A DNA stretch of 64,000 bases, from NCBI RefSeq assembly GCF_001613265.1, contig NZ_BDCA01000015.1, forward strand, positions 62,001-126,000. Direction: 5' to 3'. Both the position numbers and the translations under genes were made by a program. Position 1 is the stretch's first letter, and each line of letters begins with the position of its first letter. The stretch comes from Nocardia vermiculata NBRC 100427. Its GTDB lineage: Bacteria > Actinomycetota > Actinomycetes > Mycobacteriales > Mycobacteriaceae. The notes under the pieces are model-generated. The model worked only from the letters and a program-made list of their open reading frames with translations, was not told where the DNA came from and searched no databases. Below, in pieces: positions 35,736-44,603 of the stretch.

Positions 35736-36611
35736 ATGAACGCACCAACCGGATCGGTTCGTGGCGATGCACTCATCCGCGCACTGAGCCGGCCTCGGTC
35801 CGGGACGATCTACGACCTGTCTACGGGGTGGTGGCGGCATATGCCGAACTTCGAGGGTTACCCCCGTTTCGAGGTCGTCACCTACAACTCCCCCGGCGGA
35901 CAACGGGTCGACCAGCGCTTCCCGTTCGACGACCCGGAAGCGAATGCCGTCGAGTTCGGATACGTTTCCGAGCTGATCTCCGGAAGCCTGCACACCGGCA
36001 CCCACATCGACGCCTTGTGCCATGTGACCAAGGGGCCGAACGACGAATGGCACGGCGGAGTCGCCGCCTCGGACGCAGTGGGAGACTACGGCGCCCGCCG
36101 TGGCGACGCGGCCGCACTCGAGCCGATCGTGTGCCGTGGAGTGCTGCTGGACATCCCGGGACTACTCGGACTGGACGCATTGCCACCGGGATTCGCGGTC
36201 GATGCCGAACACCTCGCCGGCGCCGCACAGCGCGCAGATGTGGAGATCGAGGCCGGCGACGCGGTCCTGGTCCGCACCGGTCAGATGCGTTTCTGGCCCG
36301 ATGCCGAGCGGATCCGGCAGGAAAGCGGCGGCAGCGGCGTCGATCTGAGCGGAGCCCGCTGGCTGGCCGAGCGCGGTGTCCGCTATGTGGGTGCCGACAC
36401 CCAGTCGTTCGAGGTGCGCCCCTCCTCGGTCCCGGGCAACCCGCTGCCCGTACACCTGTTCCTGTTGCAGGAACAGGGAATTCACATCATGGAGTGGGTC
36501 GACTGCGAGGAGCCGGCTGCCGCGGGGGTGACCAGTTTCCTGTTCGTCGCGCTGCCGTTGTCGATTCGCGGTGGCACCGGTTCGCCGATCCGCCCGATTG
36601 CCATCGTCTGA
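35736..36611 (+). CDS. Cyclase family metal-dependent hydrolase
   Basis: This 291-residue cyclase/kynurenine-formamidase superfamily protein keeps the full metal motif H86-TGT-H90-I-D92-ALC-H96. It also has RGVLLDIPG and GDAVLVRTGQM. It should hydrolyse an amide, ester or lactone with a divalent metal. It heads an operon whose other genes are an enoyl-CoA hydratase, a dienoyl-CoA-reductase-like SDR and an acyl-CoA synthetase, so it probably generates the free acid that is then activated. Unlike the two other cyclase-family proteins of this window, it is predicted to be catalytically canonical. Confidence 0.86.
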   Translation: MNAPTGSVRGDALIRALSRPRSGTIYDLSTGWWRHMPNFEGYPRFEVVTYNSPGGQRVDQRFPFDDPEANAVEFGYVSELISGSLHTGTHIDALCHVTKGPNDEWHGGVAASDAVGDYGARRGDAAALEPIVCRGVLLDIPGLLGLDALPPGFAVDAEHLAGAAQRADVEIEAGDAVLVRTGQMRFWPDAERIRQESGGSGVDLSGARWLAERGVRYVGADTQSFEVRPSSVPGNPLPVHLFLLQEQGIHIMEWVDCEEPAAAGVTSFLFVALPLSIRGGTGSPIRPIAIV

Positions 36612-36613
36612 TC

Positions 36614-37414
36614 ATGCGCGACGAACACGGCGACGGCGAGCCGGCCGTTCTGCGCTCCCGGAAGGGCGCGGTACTGCTGCTGACCCTGAACCGTCCCGGC
36701 AGACGTAATGCGCTCGACGACCACGCGCGCCGAGAACTGGCCGGACAGCTCGAGGCCGCCCACACCGACCACGGCATTCGCGCGATCGTGCTCGCCGGCT
36801 CCGGCGGATTCTTCTGTGCCGGTGCGGATATCGGTGCCATGTCGCAGGAGCCCGGTGCCGCGCACGCTCGAATGACGTTGCTCACCCGGCTGGCACGGGC
36901 GATCGTGCACGGTCCGAAGCCGGTGATCGCCGCGGTGGAGGGCGGGGCATCCGGATTGGGACTCTCACTGGCGGCGGCGTGTGATCACGTCGTCGCTGCG
37001 GAGAACGCCCGCTTCACCGCATCGTTCGGACTCCTCGGCCTGGTAGGCGATACCGGACTGTTCTGGAGCCTCACCGGACGCCTCGGCCCCGCACGGGCGC
37101 GGCGGTTCCTGCTCTTCACGGAGAGTGTCGCGGCACCCGAAGCCGCCCGCATCGGAATAGCCGACGAGCTGGCTGCCCCGGGCGAGACGCAGCGTGTCGC
37201 GCTCGACCGGGCGGCGCAGCTGGCCCGGGCGTCCGCGCCGGCGCTGGCGGCCACCAAACGCATCCTGGCGAATCCGCTGCAGGACTTCGACTCCCTGCTG
37301 GCCGCCGAAGCCGACGCCCAGATCGGGCTGCTGACCTCGAGCGACTTCGACGAGGGCCGCCGCGCCTTCTTCGAACGACGTAGTCCTGTGTTCACCGATC
37401 ACCCACCATCCTGA
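36614..37414 (+). CDS. Enoyl-CoA hydratase/isomerase family protein
   Basis: A 266-residue crotonase-fold protein. The oxyanion-hole segments SGGFFCAGADIGAM (63-76) and EGGASGLGLSLAAACDHVVA (109-128) are intact. The usual catalytic glutamates are not obvious: the segment corresponding to the second reads LLGLVGDTGLFWSLTGRLG, with D146 as the only acid, so it may be an isomerase or another crotonase rather than a hydratase. The start ATG 36614 follows the cyclase stop by 2 bases, so translation is coupled. Next genes are an SDR and a CoA ligase. Confidence 0.88.
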   Translation: MRDEHGDGEPAVLRSRKGAVLLLTLNRPGRRNALDDHARRELAGQLEAAHTDHGIRAIVLAGSGGFFCAGADIGAMSQEPGAAHARMTLLTRLARAIVHGPKPVIAAVEGGASGLGLSLAAACDHVVAAENARFTASFGLLGLVGDTGLFWSLTGRLGPARARRFLLFTESVAAPEAARIGIADELAAPGETQRVALDRAAQLARASAPALAATKRILANPLQDFDSLLAAEADAQIGLLTSSDFDEGRRAFFERRSPVFTDHPPS

Positions 37415-37424
37415 GGAACCGAAC

Positions 37425-38195
37425 GTGCTGCCACCGAACTCATTCGAAGGGCGGGTCGCTGTCGTCACCGGCGGCGGATCCGGTATCGGCGAGTCCATTG
37501 CTCGCGAACTCGCGCGGCTGGGAGCCGATGTGGCGGTGCTCGGGCGTCGCCGCGAACAGTTGGAGGAAGTCGCCGCCGATATCCGCTCCCGCGGCGGATC
37601 TGCCGCGGCCTACAGCGCCGATGTGCGCGACCGCGACCGGGTGCAGGAGGTCGTCGACGCGGTGATCGGCCGCTTCGGTCGGATCGACCACCTGGTCAAC
37701 TGCGCGGCGGGAAACTTCCGCGTCGCTCCCGAGAACATGTCGCTCAACGCCTGGCAGGCCGTGATCGGGATCGTGCTCAACGGCAGCTGGAACTGTACCC
37801 AGGTCGTGGGCCGGGAGCTGATCGAGCGGGGCGGCGGTTCCATCCTCAGTATCGGGACGACCATGGCCGAGCACGGCAGCGCCACGACCGTGCACTCGGC
37901 CAGTGCCAAAGCCGGTGTCCGCAGTATGACCAAATCGCTGGCCTCGGCATGGGGTCGATACGGAGTCCGGGTCAACCTGGTCACCCCGGGCCTGACCGAC
38001 GACACCTCGGGTGCGTCGGTGCTGCATTCGACGCCCGAGGCACGCGCCGAGGCACTTGCGACCATCCCGGCCGGACGACTGGCGTTCCGCGAAGAGGTAG
38101 CGCAGGCCGCCACCTATCTGCTCAGTGACTTCGCCGGTTATGTGACCGGAGCCGAGCTGGTGATCGACGGCGGGCGCAGCCTCGGCAAGTTCTGA
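37425..38195 (+). CDS. SDR resembling 2,4-dienoyl-CoA reductase (DECR-like)
   Basis: This 256-residue SDR has TGGGSGIG at 15-22, NCAAGNF at 92-98, and HSASAKAGVRSMTKSLASAW (157-176). The last block, and the later IPAGRL with LLSDFAGYVTGAELVIDGG, closely follow mitochondrial 2,4-dienoyl-CoA reductase (DECR1). In DECR1 a tyrosine stands in the segment after the ITT-like strand; here the corresponding sequence is LSIGTTMAEHGS, so methionine 147 replaces it, while K162 is kept. This points to altered or reduced catalysis. GTG 37425 has GAGGAA upstream. It belongs to the cyclase/ECH/ligase operon. Confidence 0.85.
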   Translation: MLPPNSFEGRVAVVTGGGSGIGESIARELARLGADVAVLGRRREQLEEVAADIRSRGGSAAAYSADVRDRDRVQEVVDAVIGRFGRIDHLVNCAAGNFRVAPENMSLNAWQAVIGIVLNGSWNCTQVVGRELIERGGGSILSIGTTMAEHGSATTVHSASAKAGVRSMTKSLASAWGRYGVRVNLVTPGLTDDTSGASVLHSTPEARAEALATIPAGRLAFREEVAQAATYLLSDFAGYVTGAELVIDGGRSLGKF

Positions 38196-38239
38196 TTCGA
38201 CCTCGAGTTCTGTTTCGACCCAGGAGAAGGAAGACGTTC

Positions 38240-39829
38240 ATGGAGCCGACGGACACGGTGTTGCCGGCCGAGATGATGGCGAACGACGTACCACTGAGCC
38301 CACTGAGCTTTCTGCACCGTACGGCGGAGATCAAAGGCGATGACCTCGCCTTGATAACCGATGCCGGGGAACAGATCTCGTGGTCGGGTCTGCTCGACCG
38401 CGCGCAGCGGCTGGCAGCGAACCTGCGTGCGCTGGGCCTGGGCCCCGGGGATCGGGTCGCGATTCTCGCGCCCAACGATGCTCCGCTGCTGGAGGCCCAC
38501 TACGGCGTGCCGGGTGCGGGCTGCGAGCTGGTCGCGCTCAACACCCGGCTCTCACCGCCCGAGTACGAGGATCTGTTGCGCAGGTCGGGAGCCAAGGTGG
38601 TCATCGCGGACTCCTCGCTGGTCGAACGGGTCGAACAGGTGGCGAGTCGGCTGCCGCAGATCCGGGTGATCGTGACGATCACCGATTCCGACGACCGGGA
38701 CGGCTACGAGCACTGGCTGCGCTCCGTGCGTGGCGTCTCGCTCCGCCTGCCGCAGGACGAGCGCGCGCCGCTGGCGATCAACTTCACCTCCGGAACCACC
38801 GCGGGACCGAAAGGCGCCGTCTACACCCACCGCGGCTGCTACCTCAATGCCTTGAGCCAGGTGGTGGCCACCGGGCTGCGCGCCGATTCTCGGTATCTGT
38901 GGACGCTGCCGATGTTTCATTGCAACGGTTGGTGTTTCACTTGGGCGGTGACCGCCGTGGGGGCTCAGCACATCACGCTGCGCAAGGTCGATTCGGCCCG
39001 GGTGCTGGACCTGATCGCGGACCACGGCGTGACACACCTGTGCGGCGCACCGGTGGTGCTGGGTGGACTGGTCGAGGAGAGCCGCACTCGGCACCGCCAA
39101 TTCGACCAGGATGTGCTCTTCGCGGTGGGCGGTGCACCGCCGTCCCCAGCTGCGATCGAGGCGATGTCCGGCATGGGCGTGCAGATCCTGCACCTGTACG
39201 GCGCGACCGAGACCTACGGCCCCTCGCTGGTGTGCGAGCCGCGACCGTCGTGGTCGTCGTTGAACGCACACGACCTCTCGCGCAAACTCTCCCGGCAGGG
39301 AGTACGCACCCTGAGTGTGGAATCGGTCCGAGTGCTCGACGAGCGCGGCGACGATGTTCCCGCCGACGGCGGCACCCTCGGCGAGATCGTGGTCCGGTCC
39401 AACACCGTCATGTCCCATTACCTCGACAACCCCGCCGCCACTCGGGCGGCGTTCGAGGGTGGCCGGCTCCATACCGGCGACCTCGCGGTGCGCCATCCCG
39501 ACGGCTACATCGAGATTCACGACCGGATGAAGGACATCATCATCAGCGGAGGCGAGAACATCTCCTCGATCGAGGTCGAGAACTCGCTGCTCGAGCATCC
39601 CGCCGTCTTGGAAGCGGCAGTGGTGGCCCGCAGCCACCCGCGCTGGGGCGAAGTTCCGCTGGCATTCGTCGCCCTGCGCGAGGATCACCTGCTCACCGAG
39701 AGCGAACTGATCAGCTGGCTACGGGCGCGTATCGCCCATTTCAAGGTGCCCGCGTCGGTGGTTTTCGGCGAGCTGCCGAAGACGGCGACGGGCAAGATCA
39801 GGAAGGCCGAGTTGCGCGATGCCCACTGA
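38240..39829 (+). CDS. Acyl-CoA synthetase (AMP-forming)
   Basis: This 529-residue ANL ligase has TSGTTAGPKGAVYTHRG (183-199), LPMFHCNGWCFTWAV, LHLYGATETYGPSL, GRLHTGDLAVRHPDG, RMKDIIISGGENISSIEVE, and the C-terminal TATGKIRKAEL with the catalytic lysine. The FHCNGWC segment is typical of the medium-chain/aromatic FadD group related to plant AMP-ligases. It probably activates the acid released by the cyclase. Its end overlaps the IclR gene by 11 bases, so regulator and enzyme are co-translated. Confidence 0.92.
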   Translation: MEPTDTVLPAEMMANDVPLSPLSFLHRTAEIKGDDLALITDAGEQISWSGLLDRAQRLAANLRALGLGPGDRVAILAPNDAPLLEAHYGVPGAGCELVALNTRLSPPEYEDLLRRSGAKVVIADSSLVERVEQVASRLPQIRVIVTITDSDDRDGYEHWLRSVRGVSLRLPQDERAPLAINFTSGTTAGPKGAVYTHRGCYLNALSQVVATGLRADSRYLWTLPMFHCNGWCFTWAVTAVGAQHITLRKVDSARVLDLIADHGVTHLCGAPVVLGGLVEESRTRHRQFDQDVLFAVGGAPPSPAAIEAMSGMGVQILHLYGATETYGPSLVCEPRPSWSSLNAHDLSRKLSRQGVRTLSVESVRVLDERGDDVPADGGTLGEIVVRSNTVMSHYLDNPAATRAAFEGGRLHTGDLAVRHPDGYIEIHDRMKDIIISGGENISSIEVENSLLEHPAVLEAAVVARSHPRWGEVPLAFVALREDHLLTESELISWLRARIAHFKVPASVVFGELPKTATGKIRKAELRDAH

Positions 39830-40613
39830 CCAAGGCCACCGCTTCGGGGTGGACCGCGCCGCATTGCTGCTCGACGCGTTCGAGGGCTCCGATCGTCTCA
39901 CCCTCGAACAGCTGGTGAACAGAACCGGTCTGCCGCGTTCCTCGGCGCATCGGATGCTGCAGCGACTCGTGCAACTGCGGTGGGTGCACCGCGAGGGCGG
40001 CTACTACGAACTGGGAACGCGCTTACTCGAATTGGGTTCCCTGGCCCAGTATCAGAGCCGACTGCACCGAGCGGCGCTGCCCTTCCTGCACGAGCTGCAC
40101 CGGGTGACGGGACGCGTTGTGCATCTGGCTGTGCTGGACAACGCCGATGTCGTCTACCTCGAGAAGCTCGGCCGGGGGCCCGCCGCCCGGATCCCCGCGC
40201 GGATCGGCCGGCGGCAGCCGGCCCTGCACACGAGTGTGGGCAAGGCCATACTCGCCCACCTGCCGCCGGACGAGCTGCACCGCATCCTCGCGGTCGAGCA
40301 CCACGGCCGCGGGCTGGCGCCTCCTGCCGATGTACAGCGACTGCACGCCGAACTGGCCCGGGTCCGCGACCGTGGGATCGCCGTCGAGCACGGGCAGACG
40401 GCCCACGGGGTCGGGTGCATCGGAACACCTGTCGGGCCGCCGGATGCCGTGATCGCGGCTGTCTCCGTGTGCGGGGCGATCGCCGATATCCGAGCCGGTC
40501 ATCTGCTCGCTGCTCCCCTTCGGCGTGCCGCGCAAGGTATCTGGCGTAGTTACCGGGATCGGGGGCCGGGTGTCACGCCCGGCCCCCGATCACTTCGATC
40601 CGTTACGCCGTGA
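39819..40613 (+). CDS. IclR family transcriptional regulator
   Basis: This 264-residue protein has an N-terminal winged helix (LEQLVNRTGLPRSSAHRMLQ, about 28-48) and an IclR effector domain (RVVHLAVLDNADVVYLEKLG, LHTSVGKAILAHLPPDEL, RGIAVEHGQTAHGVGCIGTP). IclR proteins sense small organic acids. It is the last gene of the operon starting at 35736. The final 19 residues are encoded by the terminator hairpin at 40557-40591 and a short tail that overlaps the opposing MFS gene, so the natural C-terminus may be near GIWRSYRDR. It may control the operon or the convergent transporter. Confidence 0.88.
   Translation: MPTDQGHRFGVDRAALLLDAFEGSDRLTLEQLVNRTGLPRSSAHRMLQRLVQLRWVHREGGYYELGTRLLELGSLAQYQSRLHRAALPFLHELHRVTGRVVHLAVLDNADVVYLEKLGRGPAARIPARIGRRQPALHTSVGKAILAHLPPDELHRILAVEHHGRGLAPPADVQRLHAELARVRDRGIAVEHGQTAHGVGCIGTPVGPPDAVIAAVSVCGAIADIRAGHLLAAPLRRAAQGIWRSYRDRGPGVTPGPRSLRSVTP
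40557..40591. terminator. Strong 14-bp perfect hairpin at the convergent gene ends
   Basis: GATCGGGGGCCGGG (40557-40570) pairs perfectly with CCCGGCCCCCGATC (40578-40591) around a 7-base loop. It lies downstream of the MFS stop on the minus strand but inside the last codons of the IclR frame on the plus strand. A bidirectional terminator embedded in the 3' end of a coding sequence is unusual. Confidence 0.75.
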
Positions 40614-42102
40614 CCTCTGCGCCCGGTTTCGCCGACGCGCCGAGGCTGCCGGAATCGTTCAGTGCCAGTGGGCGAATCGTCCGGGGCAACGTGGCAGCCG
40701 CGATGGCCCCGATCGCCGCCACCGTCGCGGACAGCACGAACACGAGGGTGATACCGAGGTCGCTGTAGAACGTCTGCTCGCCGGCGACCACTGCGATCCG
40801 CGAGTTGAGGATCGCGAAAGCGATGATCGGCACGATCGCCGAGACGAGGCTTTGCGCCACCGCGACAATGCTCGCGGCACTGGCCTGCAGCTTCGGCACG
40901 ACGGCCGCGATCACCAGATTCGGAATGGATGCGTAGATGAGCCCCTGACCGAAACCGAACACACCGATGAACACGATGAGCAGCACCTTGTGGTCGTGCA
41001 CTCCGGCCGCCAGCGCTGCCGCGAGGACCTCGATCAGCAGACCGGCCGCCATGAGGCTGCGCAAGGGCACCCGTCGAGCACAGAGACCGACCACGATCCC
41101 GCCCACCAACGTCGCCGCCCCGAACGGCGCCTGAAAAATCGAGAAGCCTTGTGCGGTCACGCCGAATCCGTAGCCGAGCCCGAGGGTCGACGGTGTCATG
41201 CACATCAGCGGTAGCACCAGTGAGAAGACGACGCCGGCACCGTAGCAGGCTCCGGCCCCGATCGTGGTGAGCGCAACGGGTCGGCTACACAGGACGGGGA
41301 GATCGATGAGCGGCTCACGCACCCTTCGCGCGGAGACGAGCCAGAACCCCAGCAGCACAGCACCACCGATGAGAGTTCCGAGTGTCGAGGGTGCCGTCCA
41401 TCCCCACTGCGGACCGAAACTGATTGCCACCAGAACGCCCGCCAGACCGCCGCTGAGCAACAGGGCCCCGATGGGATCGAGCCGCCCGTCGGTGCGAATC
41501 GAGGTCTCGGCGGTGGTGAATGCGATCAGGACGGCGAGCACGGCCAACCCGATCATGGTGAACCAGAAGATGCTGCGGAACCCGAAGGTGTCGATCAGCC
41601 ATCCGGCGAGGAACGGGGCGAGGACCGTGATAGCTCCCATCCCGCTCGTGGCGATGCTGACCGCCATCGGCACGGTGCGCTTCGGATACACATCGCGAAT
41701 CAAGCTGTAGCTCAAGAACAGACACGGCGTCAGCAGACCGGTCAGTGCGCGGCCCGCGATGAGCACCGGATACGTCGGGGCCAGAGCCGACAGCAGCGAC
41801 CCGAGCGCGGCCGACACGGCGCAGCCCAGCAGTATTGCGCGCTTGCCGTGCCGGTCGGCGAGCCGGCCGACCAGTGGGCAGGAGATGGCGCCGACGAGCA
41901 GGAAAGCCGTGAGCAACCACGCGCCCTGGGTGGTCTCGTAGTGAACGAGAATGTCGGGCAACGCGATCGAGATCATCATGTAGCTGACCGCGAGCATTTC
42001 CAGGAGCAGCACAATCGAGACCAGCGAGCACACCAGACGTGGGGACCAGCCCCGGTCCTCGTCGGTGCTATCGCATGGGGGTGGGGATGCGTCAATACTC
42101 AT
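40603..42102 (-). CDS. MFS transporter, DHA2-like (14 helices)
   Basis: This 499-residue protein has about 14 hydrophobic helices. LPDILVHYETTQGAWLLTAF, LVGRLADRHGKRAILLG (loop 2-3 motif) and ALTGLLTPCLFLSYSLIRDV are typical of the drug:H+ antiporter-2 group. The family mostly exports drugs, but some members import or export organic acids. ATG 42102 (MSIDAS) is preferred; ATG 42150 would add a non-membrane stretch and neither has a strong ribosome site. It is the third gene of a leftward set (ligase 42749-44290, MaoC 42269-42739) with a 166-base gap before it. Confidence 0.85.
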   Translation of the reverse strand: MSIDASPPPCDSTDEDRGWSPRLVCSLVSIVLLLEMLAVSYMMISIALPDILVHYETTQGAWLLTAFLLVGAISCPLVGRLADRHGKRAILLGCAVSAALGSLLSALAPTYPVLIAGRALTGLLTPCLFLSYSLIRDVYPKRTVPMAVSIATSGMGAITVLAPFLAGWLIDTFGFRSIFWFTMIGLAVLAVLIAFTTAETSIRTDGRLDPIGALLLSGGLAGVLVAISFGPQWGWTAPSTLGTLIGGAVLLGFWLVSARRVREPLIDLPVLCSRPVALTTIGAGACYGAGVVFSLVLPLMCMTPSTLGLGYGFGVTAQGFSIFQAPFGAATLVGGIVVGLCARRVPLRSLMAAGLLIEVLAAALAAGVHDHKVLLIVFIGVFGFGQGLIYASIPNLVIAAVVPKLQASAASIVAVAQSLVSAIVPIIAFAILNSRIAVVAGEQTFYSDLGITLVFVLSATVAAIGAIAAATLPRTIRPLALNDSGSLGASAKPGAEVTA

Positions 42103-42268
42103 GAGTGGGTGTCCGATCCGAGAAAGAATGCCGCCGGTACGGCGGTTCACAGAGTCGGCGATATTTCCGGCGATGAACGCCTGTGACCGATATCACGACC
42201 GACCAGTTCAGGCTAATTTCGCAGGCGGTGCGGCAACAGCTTCTTTCCACCGAGCGGAAACAATGAAA

Positions 42269-42739
42269 CTACTCGTAGTAGCGACCGACGTTCTCTGCCA
42301 CGCACACCGGTTTGACCGACCCGAGTCGTTCATAGGTACGGGCGGTGACCACGTCGGCGCCACCATCGACGTCGACAACCGCGGTCACCATCGCACGCAT
42401 GCGAATCGACGAGCCCACCGGGATGGGTGCGGGAAACCGCACCCGGTTGTATCCGTAATTGAGACTCCGTGAGAATCCGCGGAATTCGAGGAGCGAGGCC
42501 ATAAAATCTGGAGCGAGCGCCAGAACGTACAGACCATGAGCGAGCGTCGAGCCGTGCAGGCTGCGGGATGCTCGTTCTTCGTCGACGTGAATCCACTGAT
42601 GATCGCCTGTCAGATCGGCGAACGCCTGAATATGTTCCTGGGTGATCACGCGCCAGTCGGTGGGTCCGATATCGACACCTACGAGCGCTCGACATTCGTC
42701 GATGTTGTTCACTGTCAGGGGTAGCTGTCGAAACACCAT
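42269..42739 (-). CDS. MaoC-like hydratase (single hot-dog, R-hydratase type)
   Basis: A 156-residue single-domain MaoC protein with the catalytic hydratase-2 motif: FADLTGDHQWIHVDEERA (the D and H active-site pair) and LHGSTLAHGLYVLALAPDFM. It should hydrate an enoyl-CoA to the R-3-hydroxyacyl-CoA, acting as a dimer. It starts 9 bases after the stop of the acyl-CoA synthetase gene. The ribosome site is weak, so expression may depend on coupling. Confidence 0.9.
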   Translation of the reverse strand: MVFRQLPLTVNNIDECRALVGVDIGPTDWRVITQEHIQAFADLTGDHQWIHVDEERASRSLHGSTLAHGLYVLALAPDFMASLLEFRGFSRSLNYGYNRVRFPAPIPVGSSIRMRAMVTAVVDVDGGADVVTARTYERLGSVKPVCVAENVGRYYE

Positions 42740-42748
42740 GAGGTTTCT

Positions 42749-44290
42749 CTATTCGTCGACCGAACCAACAGCCTCGAGCGCCACGGCGCGCACCGCTCTG
42801 CGGTCGGGCTTGTTGTTCGGAGTCAGGGGGATGGAGTCGAGCAGCCGCATCGTCTTCGGAATTTTGAAGCCGGCGAGACTGTCTCGGCAATACTCCCGGA
42901 GTTCGTCGACGACGACGGTGGTACCCGGGGCCGCGACGATGCCCACTTCGACTCGTTCACCCCAGTATTCGTCCGGCATTCCGTACACGATGGCGTCGGC
43001 CACTCCGGGATGGTTCAACACGACCTCTTCGACTTCGCGAGGAAAGACGTTCTCGCCGCCACTGATGATCATTTCCTTTTTCCGCCCAGCGATGGACAGC
43101 CAGCCGTCCTCGGCCCGGGAGGCGAGGTCGCCGATATGCACGCCGTCGGGCCGGAAGGTCTCGGCCGTTTCCCCCGGCAGGCCGAAGTAGCCCTGGGTCT
43201 GCCACGGGCAGGACACGACGAGCTCGCCGACCTCGCCTGCCGCCATCTCGCGGCCGTCGTCTCCCACGATCCGGACGACGACCCCGGGTAGCGGACGCCC
43301 CACCCCGGCATACCGCCCGGCCTCCAGGTCTTCATGGTCGAATCCGATCACGGACCCGAATTCGGTTGCGCCGAAGCCGGCCCGGATCCGGGCGTTGGGA
43401 AACTCGCGGACCAGGTCGCGAACGAAGTCGCCGGTGGACGGTGCCGAGCCGTAGCGAATCGCGGTCACTGTTTCGCGATGGGTCGCGGCGAAGGATTCGT
43501 GCTCCCGCAGGGCGGTGAACATCGTCGGCGCCCCCATGAGCCGGCTGGCTCCGTCGTCGATCGCGGCGAGGGCGGCGCCGGCGTCGAAGCGGCGCTGTAT
43601 CCACACCTCGCCGCCGGCGAGCAGGGGTGTCAGCACACTGGTGCCGAGGGTGATGTGGAAGAAGGGCGAGAAGCACAGTTCGATGTCGGAAGGCGTGCGC
43701 GGATTGCCGTGGGCGCAGGTGTTCAGCCACAACCACATACTGCGGTGGGTATGCACCGCCCCCTTGGGAGCTCCGGTGGTGCCTCCGGTCGGGAAGATGA
43801 TCGCCGGGGCGGTTTCCGGCACCTCGGGAACCTCGACACGCTCCCGAGCGGGCGCATACAGCGGTGCCAACCGCTGTATGCCCGGCACCCTCGTGGCCGC
43901 CGACGGCAATTCGATCACGCGGTAACCGGTTCGACGGACGGGATCGGCATAGGTCGGATCGGCGACGACGAGACTCGGTTCGAGTGTCGCGAGATAGGTC
44001 CGCATCTCCGCGGCGGTCAGCCGAGTGTTGAGCGGCGCGGCCACCATGCCCGCGGCCATCGTCCCCAGGATCGCCATGACGTGCGCAATGGAGGGCTCCA
44101 TGGCGGTCACCACCCGGTCACCGGGTCGTATTCCCGCATCCCGTAGTCCCGCGCCGACACCGTTCATGATCGCGACGAGTTCGGCGTAGGAGATCTCGCC
44201 GAATTCGTCGCGCATCGCACGGCGGTGCACGCCATGGGGTTGCGTCCCGATCGTTGCCAGCCATGACGGCAACGTCAGTGCTGCACACAT
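42749..44290 (-). CDS. Acyl-CoA synthetase (AMP-forming)
   Basis: This 513-residue ANL ligase has FPTGGTTGAPKGAVHTHRSM (A3), GFGATEFGSVIGFD (A5), GVHIGDLASRAEDGWLSIAG (A7), KKEMIISGGENVFPREVEEV (A8) and the C-terminal end LTPNNKPDRRAVRAVAL. The A10 motif normally reads TxxGKxxR; here NNKPDRR keeps the lysine but loses the glycine, which may affect adenylation. GAAGGGAG precedes ATG 44290. It is divergent from the ACAD cluster at 44604 across a promoter region with two AGTGTACT-type palindromes. Confidence 0.9.
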   Translation of the reverse strand: MCAALTLPSWLATIGTQPHGVHRRAMRDEFGEISYAELVAIMNGVGAGLRDAGIRPGDRVVTAMEPSIAHVMAILGTMAAGMVAAPLNTRLTAAEMRTYLATLEPSLVVADPTYADPVRRTGYRVIELPSAATRVPGIQRLAPLYAPARERVEVPEVPETAPAIIFPTGGTTGAPKGAVHTHRSMWLWLNTCAHGNPRTPSDIELCFSPFFHITLGTSVLTPLLAGGEVWIQRRFDAGAALAAIDDGASRLMGAPTMFTALREHESFAATHRETVTAIRYGSAPSTGDFVRDLVREFPNARIRAGFGATEFGSVIGFDHEDLEAGRYAGVGRPLPGVVVRIVGDDGREMAAGEVGELVVSCPWQTQGYFGLPGETAETFRPDGVHIGDLASRAEDGWLSIAGRKKEMIISGGENVFPREVEEVVLNHPGVADAIVYGMPDEYWGERVEVGIVAAPGTTVVVDELREYCRDSLAGFKIPKTMRLLDSIPLTPNNKPDRRAVRAVALEAVGSVDE

Positions 44291-44368
44291 GCGCTCTCTC
44301 CCTTCCGTGCCCGCATCGCACGGGCACCGTGTGCGGCATCGTTCCTGCCGAATGAGTCACACCGGCAT

Positions 44369-44380
44369 TGAGTGTACTCA
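44369..44380. promoter_or_regulatory. Palindrome TGAGTGTACTCA, putative operator
   Basis: TGAGT and ACTCA arms are perfect around a 2-base centre. A second copy lies at 44405-44416, 36 bases away centre to centre. The sites flank the promoter between the divergent synthetase and ACAD genes and resemble the AGTGCACT sites near the FadR-type gene at 34621. Confidence 0.6.
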
Positions 44381-44386
44381 TAAATC

Positions 44387-44416
44387 TTGCCAAACTTCGG
44401 CCATTGAGTACACTCT
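44387..44416 (+). promoter_or_regulatory. Promoter of the ACAD cluster with an overlapping second operator
   Basis: TTGCCA (44387-44392), a 16-base spacer and TACACT (44409-44414) form the probable promoter for the rightward cluster. The second palindrome TGAGTACACTCT (44405-44416) covers the -10 box. The remaining sequence from 44291 to 44603 contains no gene I can support. Confidence 0.52.
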
Positions 44417-44603
44417 TATGGAGGACAGGCGCGATTTCGCCTGCATATAGCTGCAAATCGGACTTATTCCGTATCCTCGACTGTGGGTTTCACTCCGCAG
44501 CGTCGAACCGTTGTCATCACGTTAGGAGCAACTCAGTGGATTGCACCCCCAGCCTCCCGGCAAGTGGGCCGGCCGGACCGACCCGAACCGATGGGGGTCG
44601 TTG

